The notes below the pieces were generated by a model. That model saw only the letters and a list, made by a program, of their open reading frames with translations, was not told the DNA's origin and ran no database searches. DNA of 64,000 nucleotides from Pacificispira sp965223125. GTDB lineage: Bacteria; Pseudomonadota; Alphaproteobacteria; UBA8366; Aestuariispiraceae. A program made the position numbers and the translations under genes. The stretch lies in NCBI GenBank assembly GCA_965223125.1, contig OZ244984.1, positions 1,178,001 to 1,242,000 on the forward strand, read 5' to 3'. Of this stretch, positions 51,834 through 60,382 are shown piece by piece; positions within the stretch are counted from its first letter, which is position 1, and every line of letters starts with the position of its first letter.

Positions 51834-51980
51834 GTGATCTCCCAAAATACACACATCCAGGGAATCACAGATGGCGCGAAAAATGAAACCAAAATCGCAA
51901 GGAAATGAGCGTCAAAACCAGGGCTTCTCGCAAAGATGGTTACACCAAATCATCAAAAATACAAAGAAAATCAAAGGGTA

Positions 51981-53274
51981 GTGTCCAGAATTTTTCGCAC
52001 ATTTGTTCAGGTGACGGCTCCGCTGGTTGATGCCTGCTCCGCGTAGAGGGGAGCCATGTTCATGTATTTGCGTGTGCTCCACTGGCTGCCCGCGATGTGC
52101 CTCAACCTGGCCGCGGCCAGGTTGAGGCAACTCTGCCCATCCGGGAACGCGCCGACCACCCGGGTGCGGCGGCGGATTTCCTTCATGATGCGTTCCAGCG
52201 GGTTGTTGGTCCGGATCTTGATCCAGTGGCTGTCCGGAAAGGCGTAGAAGGTGAGCGTCTCGCCGATGCTCTCCTCAACCAGGTCGGCCGCTTTCCCCAG
52301 CTTCTGGCGGCGCAGCTCCTCCACGATGGTGGCGGCCTTCTCCTGCGCCGCTTCGCGGCTCTCCTGGGCGTGGATAGCCTTCAGCATGTGGGCAACCTCG
52401 CGCATCTTGCTCGACGGCACATGGCTGAACACATTGCGGTAAAAATGCACCATACAGCGCTGCCAGCGCGCCTCAGGCAGATAGTCCGCGATGCTTTCGA
52501 CCAGGCCACGGCACGCGTCCGAGATGATCAACCGGACGCCCGACAGCCCCCGATCCACCAGATGGCGCAGGAAGGCCGACCAGCCGGACTTGTCCTCCTT
52601 GGCTCCCTCGCAGATACCCAGTATCTCCCGATAGCCCTCGGAATTGACCGCGCTCGCCACCAGCAGCGAGACGTTCCTCACCTCACCAGCCCAGGTCCGC
52701 TTCATGACGATCCCGTCAAGGTACAGATAGGGATGCTCGCCCTCGATCCGTCGGCCCCGCCATGCCTCGATCTTCGCATAAATCTTCCTGTTCAGGTTCG
52801 ACACCGTGCCCGGCGACACCCGCGTGCCCCACAGCGCCTCGGTGATATCCTCGACGCGGCGCACCGAAACGCCTGCCAGGTACATCTCGATCAAGGCTTC
52901 CTCGACCGAACTCTCCCGGCGGCGGTAGCGTTCGATGATGGCGTCTGTCGCCGCAGCTTCGGTACCTTCAGCTTCACCTCACCGGCCTTGGTGTGCAGCG
53001 CCCGCTCATAACTGCCCGCCCGCATGTCCTTGCGGCCTTCGCTGCGCTCATAGCGGCCCGCACCGCACAATCGATCCGCTTCCGCGTCAAGCATCGCGTT
53101 CAGCGCCTCCTCGACCGTCCCGCGCACCATCTCGCCCAAGTGATCTTTGATCCGCCCCTCATCAATCCGGATCACCTGACCCATCGCCGTATCCTTCTCC
53201 TCATCCATCCGCTCGCTCCTTCCGTCACTGTAAAAGGAGCCATCAAATCTGAAAGTGCGAAAGATTCTATACGT
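51981..53274 (-). mobile_element. IS256-family insertion element
   Basis: A transposase of the Mutator/IS256 type fills this span. Terminal inverted repeats are visible: GTGTCCAGAATTTTTCGCAC at 51981-52000 and, inverted, GTGCGAAAGATTCTATACGT at 53255-53274 (15 of 20 match). The 8-9 bp flanks differ, so no target duplication is seen. Confidence 0.8.
52007..53208 (-). pseudogene. IS256-family transposase, frameshifted
   Basis: The ATG at 53208 begins MDEEKDTAMGQVIRIDEG and continues into the GRYERSEGRKDMRAG and GEVKLKVPKLR motifs of IS256. At about 52925-52940 the frame breaks; the same reading continues in another frame as AIIERYRRRESSVEEALIEM and the DDE region (LVASAVNSEGYREILGI, LIISDACRGLVESIADYLP), ending at 52007. 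Relatives have a few extra residues (FET) at the break, so this looks like a small deletion. Confidence 0.9.
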
Positions 53275-53281
53275 TATCGAT

Positions 53282-53773
53282 TTAGTTCTTGGCGGCGAGG
53301 GTAGGATCACCTTGGTGAAGTTCGTCCAAGTCTGACCACCGAATCCCAACCATGCCGTTCCGACGTTTGGAACTGAGCAAGAGTGCATTCCGATATGGCC
53401 CTATGTAGACTGGTCGAACCTGCTTATCGATTCCCAGTTCGACAGTTACCAACAGATCGATCACCTTATCCTTGCGCGGGTTCAAGGTTATGGATGAACT
53501 ACCTCTCGGCGTGTAACGGCACTTCACCTCGACGGTGCTCCCATCCGGCAGCCATCCATCCCAAGGAGCAGCCGCGTTCGCCGTGGGCTGCATTGCGAGT
53601 TCTGCCACCGCCCACGCCTCGCCGATTGCACCGGTGATCGTGACCAGTGGCAAGTGTGCTTTCTCCATTCGGGCTGCCGCATTCAGAAGCGCTTCCAGGG
53701 CACGCTTGCCGTGCTTCCGTCGCGCAGCTTTCTGCGCAGGGGTTTCTTCGAATCTAATAGGTTTCACCGGCAT
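53282..53773 (-). CDS. Putative PD-(D/E)XK nuclease-fold protein
   Basis: The 163-residue protein has no database name I can be sure of. Asp72 and/or Asp77 followed by Glu82-Val-Lys84 (DGWLPDGSTVEVKCRY) form a nuclease-like active-site pattern, and GAIGEAWAVAELAM near residues 48-61 resembles the helix that precedes such cores. The C-terminal strands (VDLLVTVELG, VRPVYIGPYRNALLLSS) fit a restriction-like fold. It starts at 53773, divergent from the Rep-module genes. A role in defence or element maintenance is inference. Confidence 0.5.
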   Translation of the reverse strand: MPVKPIRFEETPAQKAARRKHGKRALEALLNAAARMEKAHLPLVTITGAIGEAWAVAELAMQPTANAAAPWDGWLPDGSTVEVKCRYTPRGSSSITLNPRKDKVIDLLVTVELGIDKQVRPVYIGPYRNALLLSSKRRNGMVGIRWSDLDELHQGDPTLAAKN

Positions 53774-53975
53774 CGTTTGATCCTCATCCTGAATAGCTGG
53801 CTGCCAGATAGACTAACAATTCTTGGTCTAAGTATTGCGCTGGGAAGTTATTCGACCATATTTCGCAATGCCGGGCCGAACCAGCTTCCCTTGCCCGTCC
53901 TCGAAACTTAACGCGGCCAACTTGTCCTCAGTTAAATACTGACGGCGGACAATTGTGCCGCTCCTTCGCCGACAA

Positions 53976-54016
53976 AGTGGCTCGTGTGGATTCCGGAAAC
54001 TTCCACACGAGCCGCT
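53976..54016. other. 15-bp-stem hairpin, candidate replication or nick origin
   Basis: AGTGGCTCGTGTGGA (53976-53990) pairs with TCCACACGAGCCGCT (54002-54016) with one wobble, leaving an 11-base loop TTCCGGAAACT that is itself palindromic at TTCCGGAA. It lies 30 bp upstream of the first gene of a Rep-containing operon, where a double-stranded origin of a rolling-circle replicon would be expected. No nick site is proven. Confidence 0.65.
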
Positions 54017-54045
54017 CGGTGGGGGTCAAAGGCGAAGGTGAAGTA

Positions 54046-54417
54046 ATGTCATATAATAGTGATCGATTCGGAGTGCGCCGCAGGCGCTCTCCCGATGGTA
54101 CGAAGCGTCGTAGCAAGGTCCTCAGTGTCAGAGACGTTTCTCCATTAACTGAATACAGGATTGGTAGGATTGCCGAGGAATATAGCGTACCACGCGGGCG
54201 CGTCCTGGATGCTGCCATAGACTTGCTCTGGTTCGACCTGGGGCACGAGGGCAAGCCTAACGGACAATCTAACGTTCAGCCAAAAATTGATCTAACTTGG
54301 GTCATGCGTCCTGATGAAAGGTTGAGTGCAGAAGAATTCCCTGAAATAGCGTCACTAGAACGCAAGCTTGAGGAGAGCCGCCGTCGCTGCAATGAAATCA
54401 TGGGGAGGGTGGACTGA
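54046..54417 (+). CDS. Small basic protein with ribbon-helix-helix-like region
   Basis: The 123-residue product has a strongly basic N-terminus (RFGVRRRRSPDGTKRRSKVL), a helix-rich segment LTEYRIGRIAEEYSVPRGRVLDAAIDLLWFDL that could be a ribbon-helix-helix DNA-binding domain, and an acidic/helical end. I recognise no named family. The ATG at 54046 follows GAAGGTGAA, and its stop overlaps the rep start. It may be an accessory DNA-binding factor for the Rep protein. Confidence 0.55.
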   Translation: MSYNSDRFGVRRRRSPDGTKRRSKVLSVRDVSPLTEYRIGRIAEEYSVPRGRVLDAAIDLLWFDLGHEGKPNGQSNVQPKIDLTWVMRPDERLSAEEFPEIASLERKLEESRRRCNEIMGRVD

Positions 54418-55688
54418 TGGCGATCCTCAACCCAAAGGAACGCCAGATGGCGAAGGCGATTGAGCGCGGTGACATTCTTGCTCAGCAAGCTCTTCTCACG
54501 CACCATAATGCTGAAACGAGGCTGTACGCGATTCGACAATTCGCACGGATCAGCAACGACCCCGTATTGATCAAATATGCACGACGCACAATGGGATGCA
54601 CGTCACATACACCTTGTCATGCTCGCGGTTGCCCTCGGTGCACATTGGATTCCAGAGATCGCAAAAAGCAAATCGTGCATGCTGAATCTGCGTCGCTCTC
54701 GAAGAACCCCCAGGTATCGATGGCGCAAAGAGCGTCGATTTTTCATGATGTGCCGGAGGCAGAAGTATGGTTCGTGACAATAAATCTGGAAGCTGTACAT
54801 CCAGACGATGTTGTTGAGAAAGTTAAGGACTGGAGACCCTATCTCCGTCGTCGATTCGACAAACTGCAAGAGACGTTCGGGGTCGTGCTGGCATTGGGTC
54901 GCTTTGAGGACGATCCGTTCATGTCCGACGATCTTTCCATTGATGAGTTCTGCAAACCGAAATCTCTTTCATTGATGCCTTCCGGAACGGTCGCGGTGAA
55001 GCTGCATCTGCACATACTCTTTCACATTCCAGAAGCATCTCACGATTCCATCCGAGCTAAGTTTGTCAAGCACTTTGGGCCTGGCTGGATCGTAAACATA
55101 CGAAACATCCGTCATGCCAAGGTGAATGGTATCGACGTACAAGGGATTTGCGGTGCGGCCAGATATATGGCTAAGGAACACGTCAATCTATCCGGTCTCA
55201 AGGATGCCTCGCTAGACGATATTCATTCGGTACTAAAGTCACTCCTCGGTCGGAAGCGAGCGAGTACGCGCTTCGACTACGGCATTCGGGGACTGTCCAA
55301 TCCTGATAGCCGTGGTAGTGGTAAATGGATGAAACGGGTTCGACGAGAGTACGCTTTGCCTGCTAACTGGGATCGTGACAAAGTCGTGGCGTATATGCTG
55401 GATGAAGACTTGTCCGAAGTCGTCCATGGATATCCGAGTTCATTTGATGCATGGATCGACATGGAGGAGGATTCCCGTACTGTAGATCAGTATGTGCAGA
55501 GTATGCCTATTATAGAACTGGCCCGGACAGAAACACTTAGGAATCCGGGGAAAACGAGTGGGAAAAGGAGCTTCGCTTGGAGCAAACCTGCCCAACAACC
55601 AAACACGAATGTCGAATCGTTTTACCCGCAAGAGCGATCTAAATTACTGGATTACAGAAGGGTACGACACCGAAGATGCGTGTGCTGA
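54417..55688 (+). CDS. Rolling-circle-type HUH replication initiator-like protein
   Basis: The 423-residue protein carries the sequence motifs of HUH endonucleases that nick DNA through a tyrosine. Motif 2 is H187-L-H189 in VKLHLHILFHI, the metal site. Motif 3 is Tyr240-x-x-Lys243 in GAARYMAKEH, the nicking tyrosine. A preceding Cys cluster C61-x5-C-x4-C-x2-C is a likely zinc knuckle. Motif 1 is less clear, perhaps VWFVTINL near residue 117. The length is above that of small plasmid Reps and approaches transposase-type relatives. It shares its start with the preceding stop and is followed by an EEP nuclease. Confidence 0.72.
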   Translation: MAILNPKERQMAKAIERGDILAQQALLTHHNAETRLYAIRQFARISNDPVLIKYARRTMGCTSHTPCHARGCPRCTLDSRDRKKQIVHAESASLSKNPQVSMAQRASIFHDVPEAEVWFVTINLEAVHPDDVVEKVKDWRPYLRRRFDKLQETFGVVLALGRFEDDPFMSDDLSIDEFCKPKSLSLMPSGTVAVKLHLHILFHIPEASHDSIRAKFVKHFGPGWIVNIRNIRHAKVNGIDVQGICGAARYMAKEHVNLSGLKDASLDDIHSVLKSLLGRKRASTRFDYGIRGLSNPDSRGSGKWMKRVRREYALPANWDRDKVVAYMLDEDLSEVVHGYPSSFDAWIDMEEDSRTVDQYVQSMPIIELARTETLRNPGKTSGKRSFAWSKPAQQPNTNVESFYPQERSKLLDYRRVRHRRCVC

Positions 55689-56383
55689 ATTGGAATATTC
55701 AATGGCAAGGATGCGGCAGCCCCGCCGGAAAGGAGTTGCTTGATAGGATTCGAACTGAACAACCTGATCTCGTCTGCTTGACTGAAACGCATACAGGATT
55801 CGGATTGGTCACTGGTCACGAGATTGCCTCGGCCGAGGACTACGGATATCCGATCAAGGCAGGTCGAAGAAAGGTTACCCTATGGAGCAAGACGCCGTGG
55901 GAGCACATCGACGCTGTTGGGGATAAGGAAATGCCATCAGGCCGTTTCATCTCGGGCACGGTCGCGACAGAGTTGGGGCTAGTTCGCGTTGTGGGTGTTT
56001 GTATTCCGTGGTCCCATGCGCATGTTTCGTCGGGTCGCCGCGACGCTGCGCCTTGGGAAGAACATCGGCGCTATCTGACAGGCTTGTCGCGCTATCTGGC
56101 CAGGATAGCGACGAAGCGTCTGATCGTGCTCGGTGATTTCAATCAGACCGTTCCCCGAACTCGTGCACCCAAGGCAGTGAAGCATCTTCTCGACGAAACC
56201 TTCCCAGAAGGCGTTGGTATCGTGACTTCTGGAGAGATACCTCGAATTGCTCGTAAGACCGTCGACCATATAGCGCTTTCCTCTGACTTGAGTGCCGTGA
56301 GCCTCTATGGGCTCTCAAACATCGGTGCGAATGGCAAACAACTCAGCGACCACTTCGGGGTTGTTGCCGAGATCAGCGCATGA
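55676..56383 (+). CDS. Endonuclease/exonuclease/phosphatase-fold protein
   Basis: The 235-residue protein has the EEP catalytic set: Asn7 in LNWNIQ, Glu37 in CLTETHT, Asp154 and Asn156 in GDFNQ, Asp197-His198 in VDHIALS, and Asp225-His226 in SDHFGV. Such enzymes cut nucleic acids or phosphoesters with Mg. It overlaps the end of the Rep gene by 13 bp, suggesting it is part of that operon. Whether it cuts DNA, as in repair nucleases, is inferred. A serine recombinase gene follows. Confidence 0.82.
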   Translation: MRVLNWNIQWQGCGSPAGKELLDRIRTEQPDLVCLTETHTGFGLVTGHEIASAEDYGYPIKAGRRKVTLWSKTPWEHIDAVGDKEMPSGRFISGTVATELGLVRVVGVCIPWSHAHVSSGRRDAAPWEEHRRYLTGLSRYLARIATKRLIVLGDFNQTVPRTRAPKAVKHLLDETFPEGVGIVTSGEIPRIARKTVDHIALSSDLSAVSLYGLSNIGANGKQLSDHFGVVAEISA

Positions 56384-56497
56384 ATCGAGCCGTCGACACG
56401 GTTCTCTAACCAGTCCAAATGCGCCTTTAGCCATGTACCAAAATCACTGTTTCATTGAAGTATACCCTAGTGATACGTCTCACAAAGCCCTCCAGTC

Positions 56498-56565
56498 TGT
56501 CTCGTTAGGGTTATTATTTACAAGATAAGACAATTGTGGTAAAAGTTCTAGACTCTAACGAGACA
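56498..56565. other. Candidate resolvase recognition (res) region
   Basis: TGTCTCGTTAG (56498-56508) is repeated in inverted form as CTAACGAGACA (56555-56565), and TGTC...GACA ends bracket 56498-56532, AT-rich inside, the style of a serine-resolvase subsite. It is directly upstream of the recombinase gene. Cutting is not demonstrated. Confidence 0.5.
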
Positions 56566-56581
56566 ATCAAAGGAGGGGTAT

Positions 56582-57127
56582 ATGGCAGCATATGGTTATG
56601 CGAGGGTATCAAGTGCAGGACAGAACCTTGAGAATCAGGTTGATGCGCTCCGGAAAGCAGGGTGTGAGGTAATCCGGACTGAGAAAGTGTCTGGAACATC
56701 GCGAAAGGGTCGTGCAGAGCTTGAGAACTTGCTCGACTTTCTTCGCCCCGGTGATTCTCTTGTGGTGACTCGGATCGACCGTTTGGCGAGATCGGTTCGT
56801 GATCTCCAAAGCATAGTGCATGACCTTCGTGATCGTAATGTCGACATTAAAGCGACTGAGCAACCGATAGATACTTCCACACCTGCGGGGAAGGCGTTCA
56901 TCGACATGTTGGCGGTCTTTGCAGAATTTGAAACGTCGCTCAGACGTGAACGTCAAATGGAAGGTATTGCCAAGGCAAAAGAGAAAGGCGTCTATAAAGG
57001 GCGAAAACCAGTCATCGACCGGACCCGCGTTCAACAACTTCGTGAGGAAGGATTCGGTGCATCCGCTATCGCTAGGGAACTCAGGATAGGGCGAGCGAGT
57101 GTCTATAGGGTTTTAGGTGGTTCATAA
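56582..57127 (+). CDS. Serine recombinase (resolvase/invertase family)
   Basis: The 181-residue protein has the resolvase catalytic residues Ser10 in ARVSS, Arg64 and Asp66-Arg67-Leu-Ala-Arg70 in RIDRLARS, and a C-terminal helix-turn-helix (QLREEGFGASAIARELRIGR followed by ASVYRVL) that reads the recombination site. It resembles Tn3-type resolvases and plasmid resolution systems. AAGGAGG precedes the ATG. Context suggests it resolves or integrates the Rep module. Confidence 0.93.
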   Translation: MAAYGYARVSSAGQNLENQVDALRKAGCEVIRTEKVSGTSRKGRAELENLLDFLRPGDSLVVTRIDRLARSVRDLQSIVHDLRDRNVDIKATEQPIDTSTPAGKAFIDMLAVFAEFETSLRRERQMEGIAKAKEKGVYKGRKPVIDRTRVQQLREEGFGASAIARELRIGRASVYRVLGGS

Positions 57128-57303
57128 TGCGACGATGGCCTTTTACGATTGATCAACCACTGCCGTGATTCGATTCATGCTCCTAGTTCATTAAGAATCG
57201 GTAGAAACTGATCCAAAAATCTCATTATCACCAGCTAAGCCGACTGAACCTATTCGGTGAAACCAGTATACAGATTTCCATTAGGTTTCAAAATAAGCAC
57301 GGA
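57128..57303. other. Leader region upstream of the cas operon
   Basis: This 176-bp gap separates the serine recombinase from cas3. It is AT-rich and contains TATACA at 57267-57272, which could be a -10 element, but no convincing -35. No repeat-spacer array is present. Confidence 0.35.
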
Positions 57304-59628
57304 ATGGACCTTCACATGTCCAGTGGTACAGCCAGTGATACTCAATTTCCGAATCTCGTCGACCAGGAAACAGCAAGTGAGTTCGCCGCACATTCGCCGC
57401 CAACAGGACATTCCGATGCTATCTGGCATGGATTACGGGATCATCTAATGGGGACGGCGGCACTTGCTGCCAATTTTGCGCGCCCGTTTGGGGGAGAAAA
57501 GGCCGCCGCGCTGGCGGGGCTGGTTCACGATCTGGGCAAATATGCGCCCGCCTTTCAAGCCTATATCCGGGGGGAGGGACCTGGCCCGGAACATGCCATA
57601 GCCGGTGCGAAATGGCTGGCCGAGGTCGAGAGCAATGCCCAGGATCAATTGATCGCAAAACTGCTGGCCCATGGGGTAGCCGGGCATCATGGCGGGTTGC
57701 CCGATACGGATGCGGAGACCGGCTCTCTCATGTCGCGGCTGAAGGCGAATTCAGAACCGCTGGACCCCGCCTGGGAAGGGGAGATCGCCCCGGAGGCTAC
57801 CGGGTTGCTGCCGACGGGATTCCAGCCCAGCGGCAATGACCGTATCGGATTCGAACTGGCCTTCCTGGGTCGGATGCTGTTTTCCGCCCTTGTCGATGCC
57901 GACTTTAAGGATACCGAATCCTACTATGCCCGGATTGAAGGGCGGAAGGTGAATCGTGACTGGCCCGCGCTGGCAGCCGTCCTGCCAGACCTACAGAACC
58001 GGTTCGATGCGTATATGGCGCGGCTCGCCGAAAGCGAAGACAATCCGGTTAAGGCCTTGCGGAGGGAGGTTCTGGACCATGTCCGATCCCAGGCAGGGCG
58101 GGCGACGGATTGCTATACGTTGACTGTCCCGACTGGAGGCGGAAAAACGCTGACCTCCCTCGGTTTTGCGCTGGACCATGCCGCATTTCACAGGTTGCGT
58201 CGCATCGTCTATGCCATTCCCTTCACCTCGATCATCGACCAGACCGCGTCCATCTTCAAGGACGTGCTGGGGGAGGATGTGGTGCTGGAACATCATTCCG
58301 CCCTGGAGCCGGACACAGCCGATAAACGGGAATGGTCGGCGCGGGATAAGCTGCGTCTGGCGATGGAGGACTGGGCTGCCCCCGTCGTGGTCACCACACA
58401 TGTGCAATTGTTTGAGAGCCTGTTCGCCGCCAGACCGGGCCGCTGTCGTAAGCTGCACGCGTTGGCTGGTTCGGTGATCGTGCTGGATGAGGTTCAGACC
58501 CTGCCGCTCTCCCTGCTGAAGCCCTGCATCGCGGCCTTGCGGGAACTTGTGCGCACCTACGGCGTTACCGTGGTTCTATGCACCGCGACCCAGCCCGCCC
58601 TGGACAGCGGTCATTTTCCCGGGGATCCACTGATGGGGTTGGACCTTGTGGGGAAGGAACTGGCCCCCGATCCACCCGCTCTGGCCCGCCGTCTGACACG
58701 CACCGCCTTCCGCCATGTCGGGGTAATGGACAATGCGGCGCTGGTGGAAGCACTGGAAGATTGCGGTCAGGCGCTCATCATCGTCAATTCCCGTCGCCAT
58801 GCGCTGGAATTGTATCGGGCTGCGCAGACGGCGGGACTCGATGGAGTCATTCATCTCTCAACTCGGCAATGCGCAGCCCATCGACGACAGATACTCGACG
58901 ACATCCGGGGTAGGCTCAATCCGCGTGCACCCCGTCCCTGCCGTACCATTGCAACATCATTGGTGGAAGCAGGGGTCGATGTCGATTTCCCTCGGGTCTG
59001 GCGCGCTGAGGCCGGACTGGAGCAGGTCGTCCAGGCCGCCGGGCGCTGTAATCGGGAGGGAAAGCGCGCCGTGGCGGACAGCCTCGTGACCGTTTTCGCC
59101 GCCCCGGATTACCCGACCCCGAGGGAGTTGCGCCGAAACGCAGATGTTTTCTCCCGTATTGCAGCCAGCCATCCCGACTGGACCGCGCCAGAAACCGTGG
59201 AGCGCTATTTTCGGGAACTCTACTGGACCAGCGGGGCTGGGGCGCTGGACCGGATTGACATTTTCAAGCGCTTTGTAATGGTCGGCTGCGATCCGAGTTT
59301 CGACTACCGCAGTGTCGCCGAGGAATTTCACATGGTGGAAAGCTTTGGCGCTCCGATCATCATACCCGACCCCAAAAACAAGGCCATTCTGGCAAAACTC
59401 GATATTTCGACCGTCCCTTCCGGTTTAATCGCTCGCGAATTACAGACCTGGATCGTACAGCCGCCGGAACGCGACCGTGCCCGCCTGATCGGCACCGGGT
59501 CGGTTCGCTTCTGGGGCGGTGCTGATCGGGCTGATCAATTCGCAGTGCTGGAGGATGAGCGCCTTTACACCCCGGAAACCGGTCTGATCTGGGAGGAGGA
59601 TAAGAATATCTGGTGGGGGATTGTCTGA
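57304..59628 (+). CDS. cas3: Cas3 helicase-nuclease, type I-C
   Basis: The 774-residue interference enzyme degrades DNA bound by Cascade. The HD nuclease domain shows His47 (DHL), His75-Asp76 (LVHDLGKY) and His128-His129 (VAGHHGG). The helicase has Walker A TVPTGGGKT near 274-282, DEVQ at 395-398, SAT-type motif LCTATQPAL near 420, and ATSLVEAGVDVDF followed by QAAGRCNREG. The start at 57304 lacks a strong SD; an ATG at 57316 is possible. It leads the type I-C operon. Confidence 0.95.
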   Translation: MDLHMSSGTASDTQFPNLVDQETASEFAAHSPPTGHSDAIWHGLRDHLMGTAALAANFARPFGGEKAAALAGLVHDLGKYAPAFQAYIRGEGPGPEHAIAGAKWLAEVESNAQDQLIAKLLAHGVAGHHGGLPDTDAETGSLMSRLKANSEPLDPAWEGEIAPEATGLLPTGFQPSGNDRIGFELAFLGRMLFSALVDADFKDTESYYARIEGRKVNRDWPALAAVLPDLQNRFDAYMARLAESEDNPVKALRREVLDHVRSQAGRATDCYTLTVPTGGGKTLTSLGFALDHAAFHRLRRIVYAIPFTSIIDQTASIFKDVLGEDVVLEHHSALEPDTADKREWSARDKLRLAMEDWAAPVVVTTHVQLFESLFAARPGRCRKLHALAGSVIVLDEVQTLPLSLLKPCIAALRELVRTYGVTVVLCTATQPALDSGHFPGDPLMGLDLVGKELAPDPPALARRLTRTAFRHVGVMDNAALVEALEDCGQALIIVNSRRHALELYRAAQTAGLDGVIHLSTRQCAAHRRQILDDIRGRLNPRAPRPCRTIATSLVEAGVDVDFPRVWRAEAGLEQVVQAAGRCNREGKRAVADSLVTVFAAPDYPTPRELRRNADVFSRIAASHPDWTAPETVERYFRELYWTSGAGALDRIDIFKRFVMVGCDPSFDYRSVAEEFHMVESFGAPIIIPDPKNKAILAKLDISTVPSGLIARELQTWIVQPPERDRARLIGTGSVRFWGGADRADQFAVLEDERLYTPETGLIWEEDKNIWWGIV

Positions 59629-59716
59629 TTTTGCTGTGAAATCAATTAAGGAAGTGCCTTGATCGAAAATCGTATCACGGGTAGCGTTTCTATCGGGCAT
59701 AAGGGAGCGGGGTTGC

Positions 59717-60382
59717 ATGGCATTCGGGATCAGACTTCTAGTGAAGGGCCAGTATGCCTGTTTCACCCGGCCAGAACTGAAGGTGGAGCGAGTCAGCTAT
59801 GATGTGATGACGCCATCTGCCGCGCGAGGCATTCTGGAGGCGATCCATTGGAAGCCCGCGATTTCCTGGGTCGTGGACCGCATTCATGTCCTGGAGGATA
59901 TCCGTTTCCAAACCATCCGCCGCAACGAAGTCTCGCAGAAGATTCCAATAAGCAAAGCCCGCAGTGCGATGAAGGCGGGGTCCCTGGAGGGGCTGGACCT
60001 ACAGATTGAGGAGGTGCGCCAGCAGCGCGCAGCGACCGTGCTGGTCGATGTCGGTTATGTCGTCGAGGCGCATTTCATCCTGCGTCCCGGCGCCGATGCG
60101 GAGGAGAGTGAAGGCAAGCATCTCGACATCTTCAATCGCCGCGCCCGGCGAGGCCAGTGCTTTCACCAACCCTGTCTGGGCACGCGGGAGTTTCCCGCCG
60201 ACGTGACCCTGATCGAGGCGGATGCGCCGCTGCCGAAGGCAATCAATGAGGATCGGGATTTAGGCCTGATGCTCTACGATATCGATCATGCGGGCAATCG
60301 GGATTCGATGTTCTTCCGGGCGCAGTTGAAATCCGGCGTGCTGCAGGTGCCCCCTCCCGGTTCTTCGGATATTCTGCGATGA
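59717..60382 (+). CDS. cas5c: Cas5c, type I-C crRNA-processing subunit
   Basis: The 221-residue RAMP protein fits Cas5d/Cas5c: it opens IRLLVKGQYACFTRPELKVERVSYDVMTPSAARGILEAI, followed by RIHVLEDIRFQTIRRNEV. In type I-C there is no Cas6, so Cas5c cuts the pre-crRNA and caps its 5' handle. It overlaps cas8c by 4 bp (ATGA) and follows cas3 after 88 bp. Confidence 0.94.
   Translation: MAFGIRLLVKGQYACFTRPELKVERVSYDVMTPSAARGILEAIHWKPAISWVVDRIHVLEDIRFQTIRRNEVSQKIPISKARSAMKAGSLEGLDLQIEEVRQQRAATVLVDVGYVVEAHFILRPGADAEESEGKHLDIFNRRARRGQCFHQPCLGTREFPADVTLIEADAPLPKAINEDRDLGLMLYDIDHAGNRDSMFFRAQLKSGVLQVPPPGSSDILR

Noticed and set aside
51834..51980. Target-site duplication around the IS256 element
   Set aside because: The bases flanking the terminal repeats differ on the two sides.
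57128..57303. CRISPR array or leader on the left side of the cas operon
   Set aside because: No repeated 30-37 bp unit is seen; the array probably follows cas2 outside the window.
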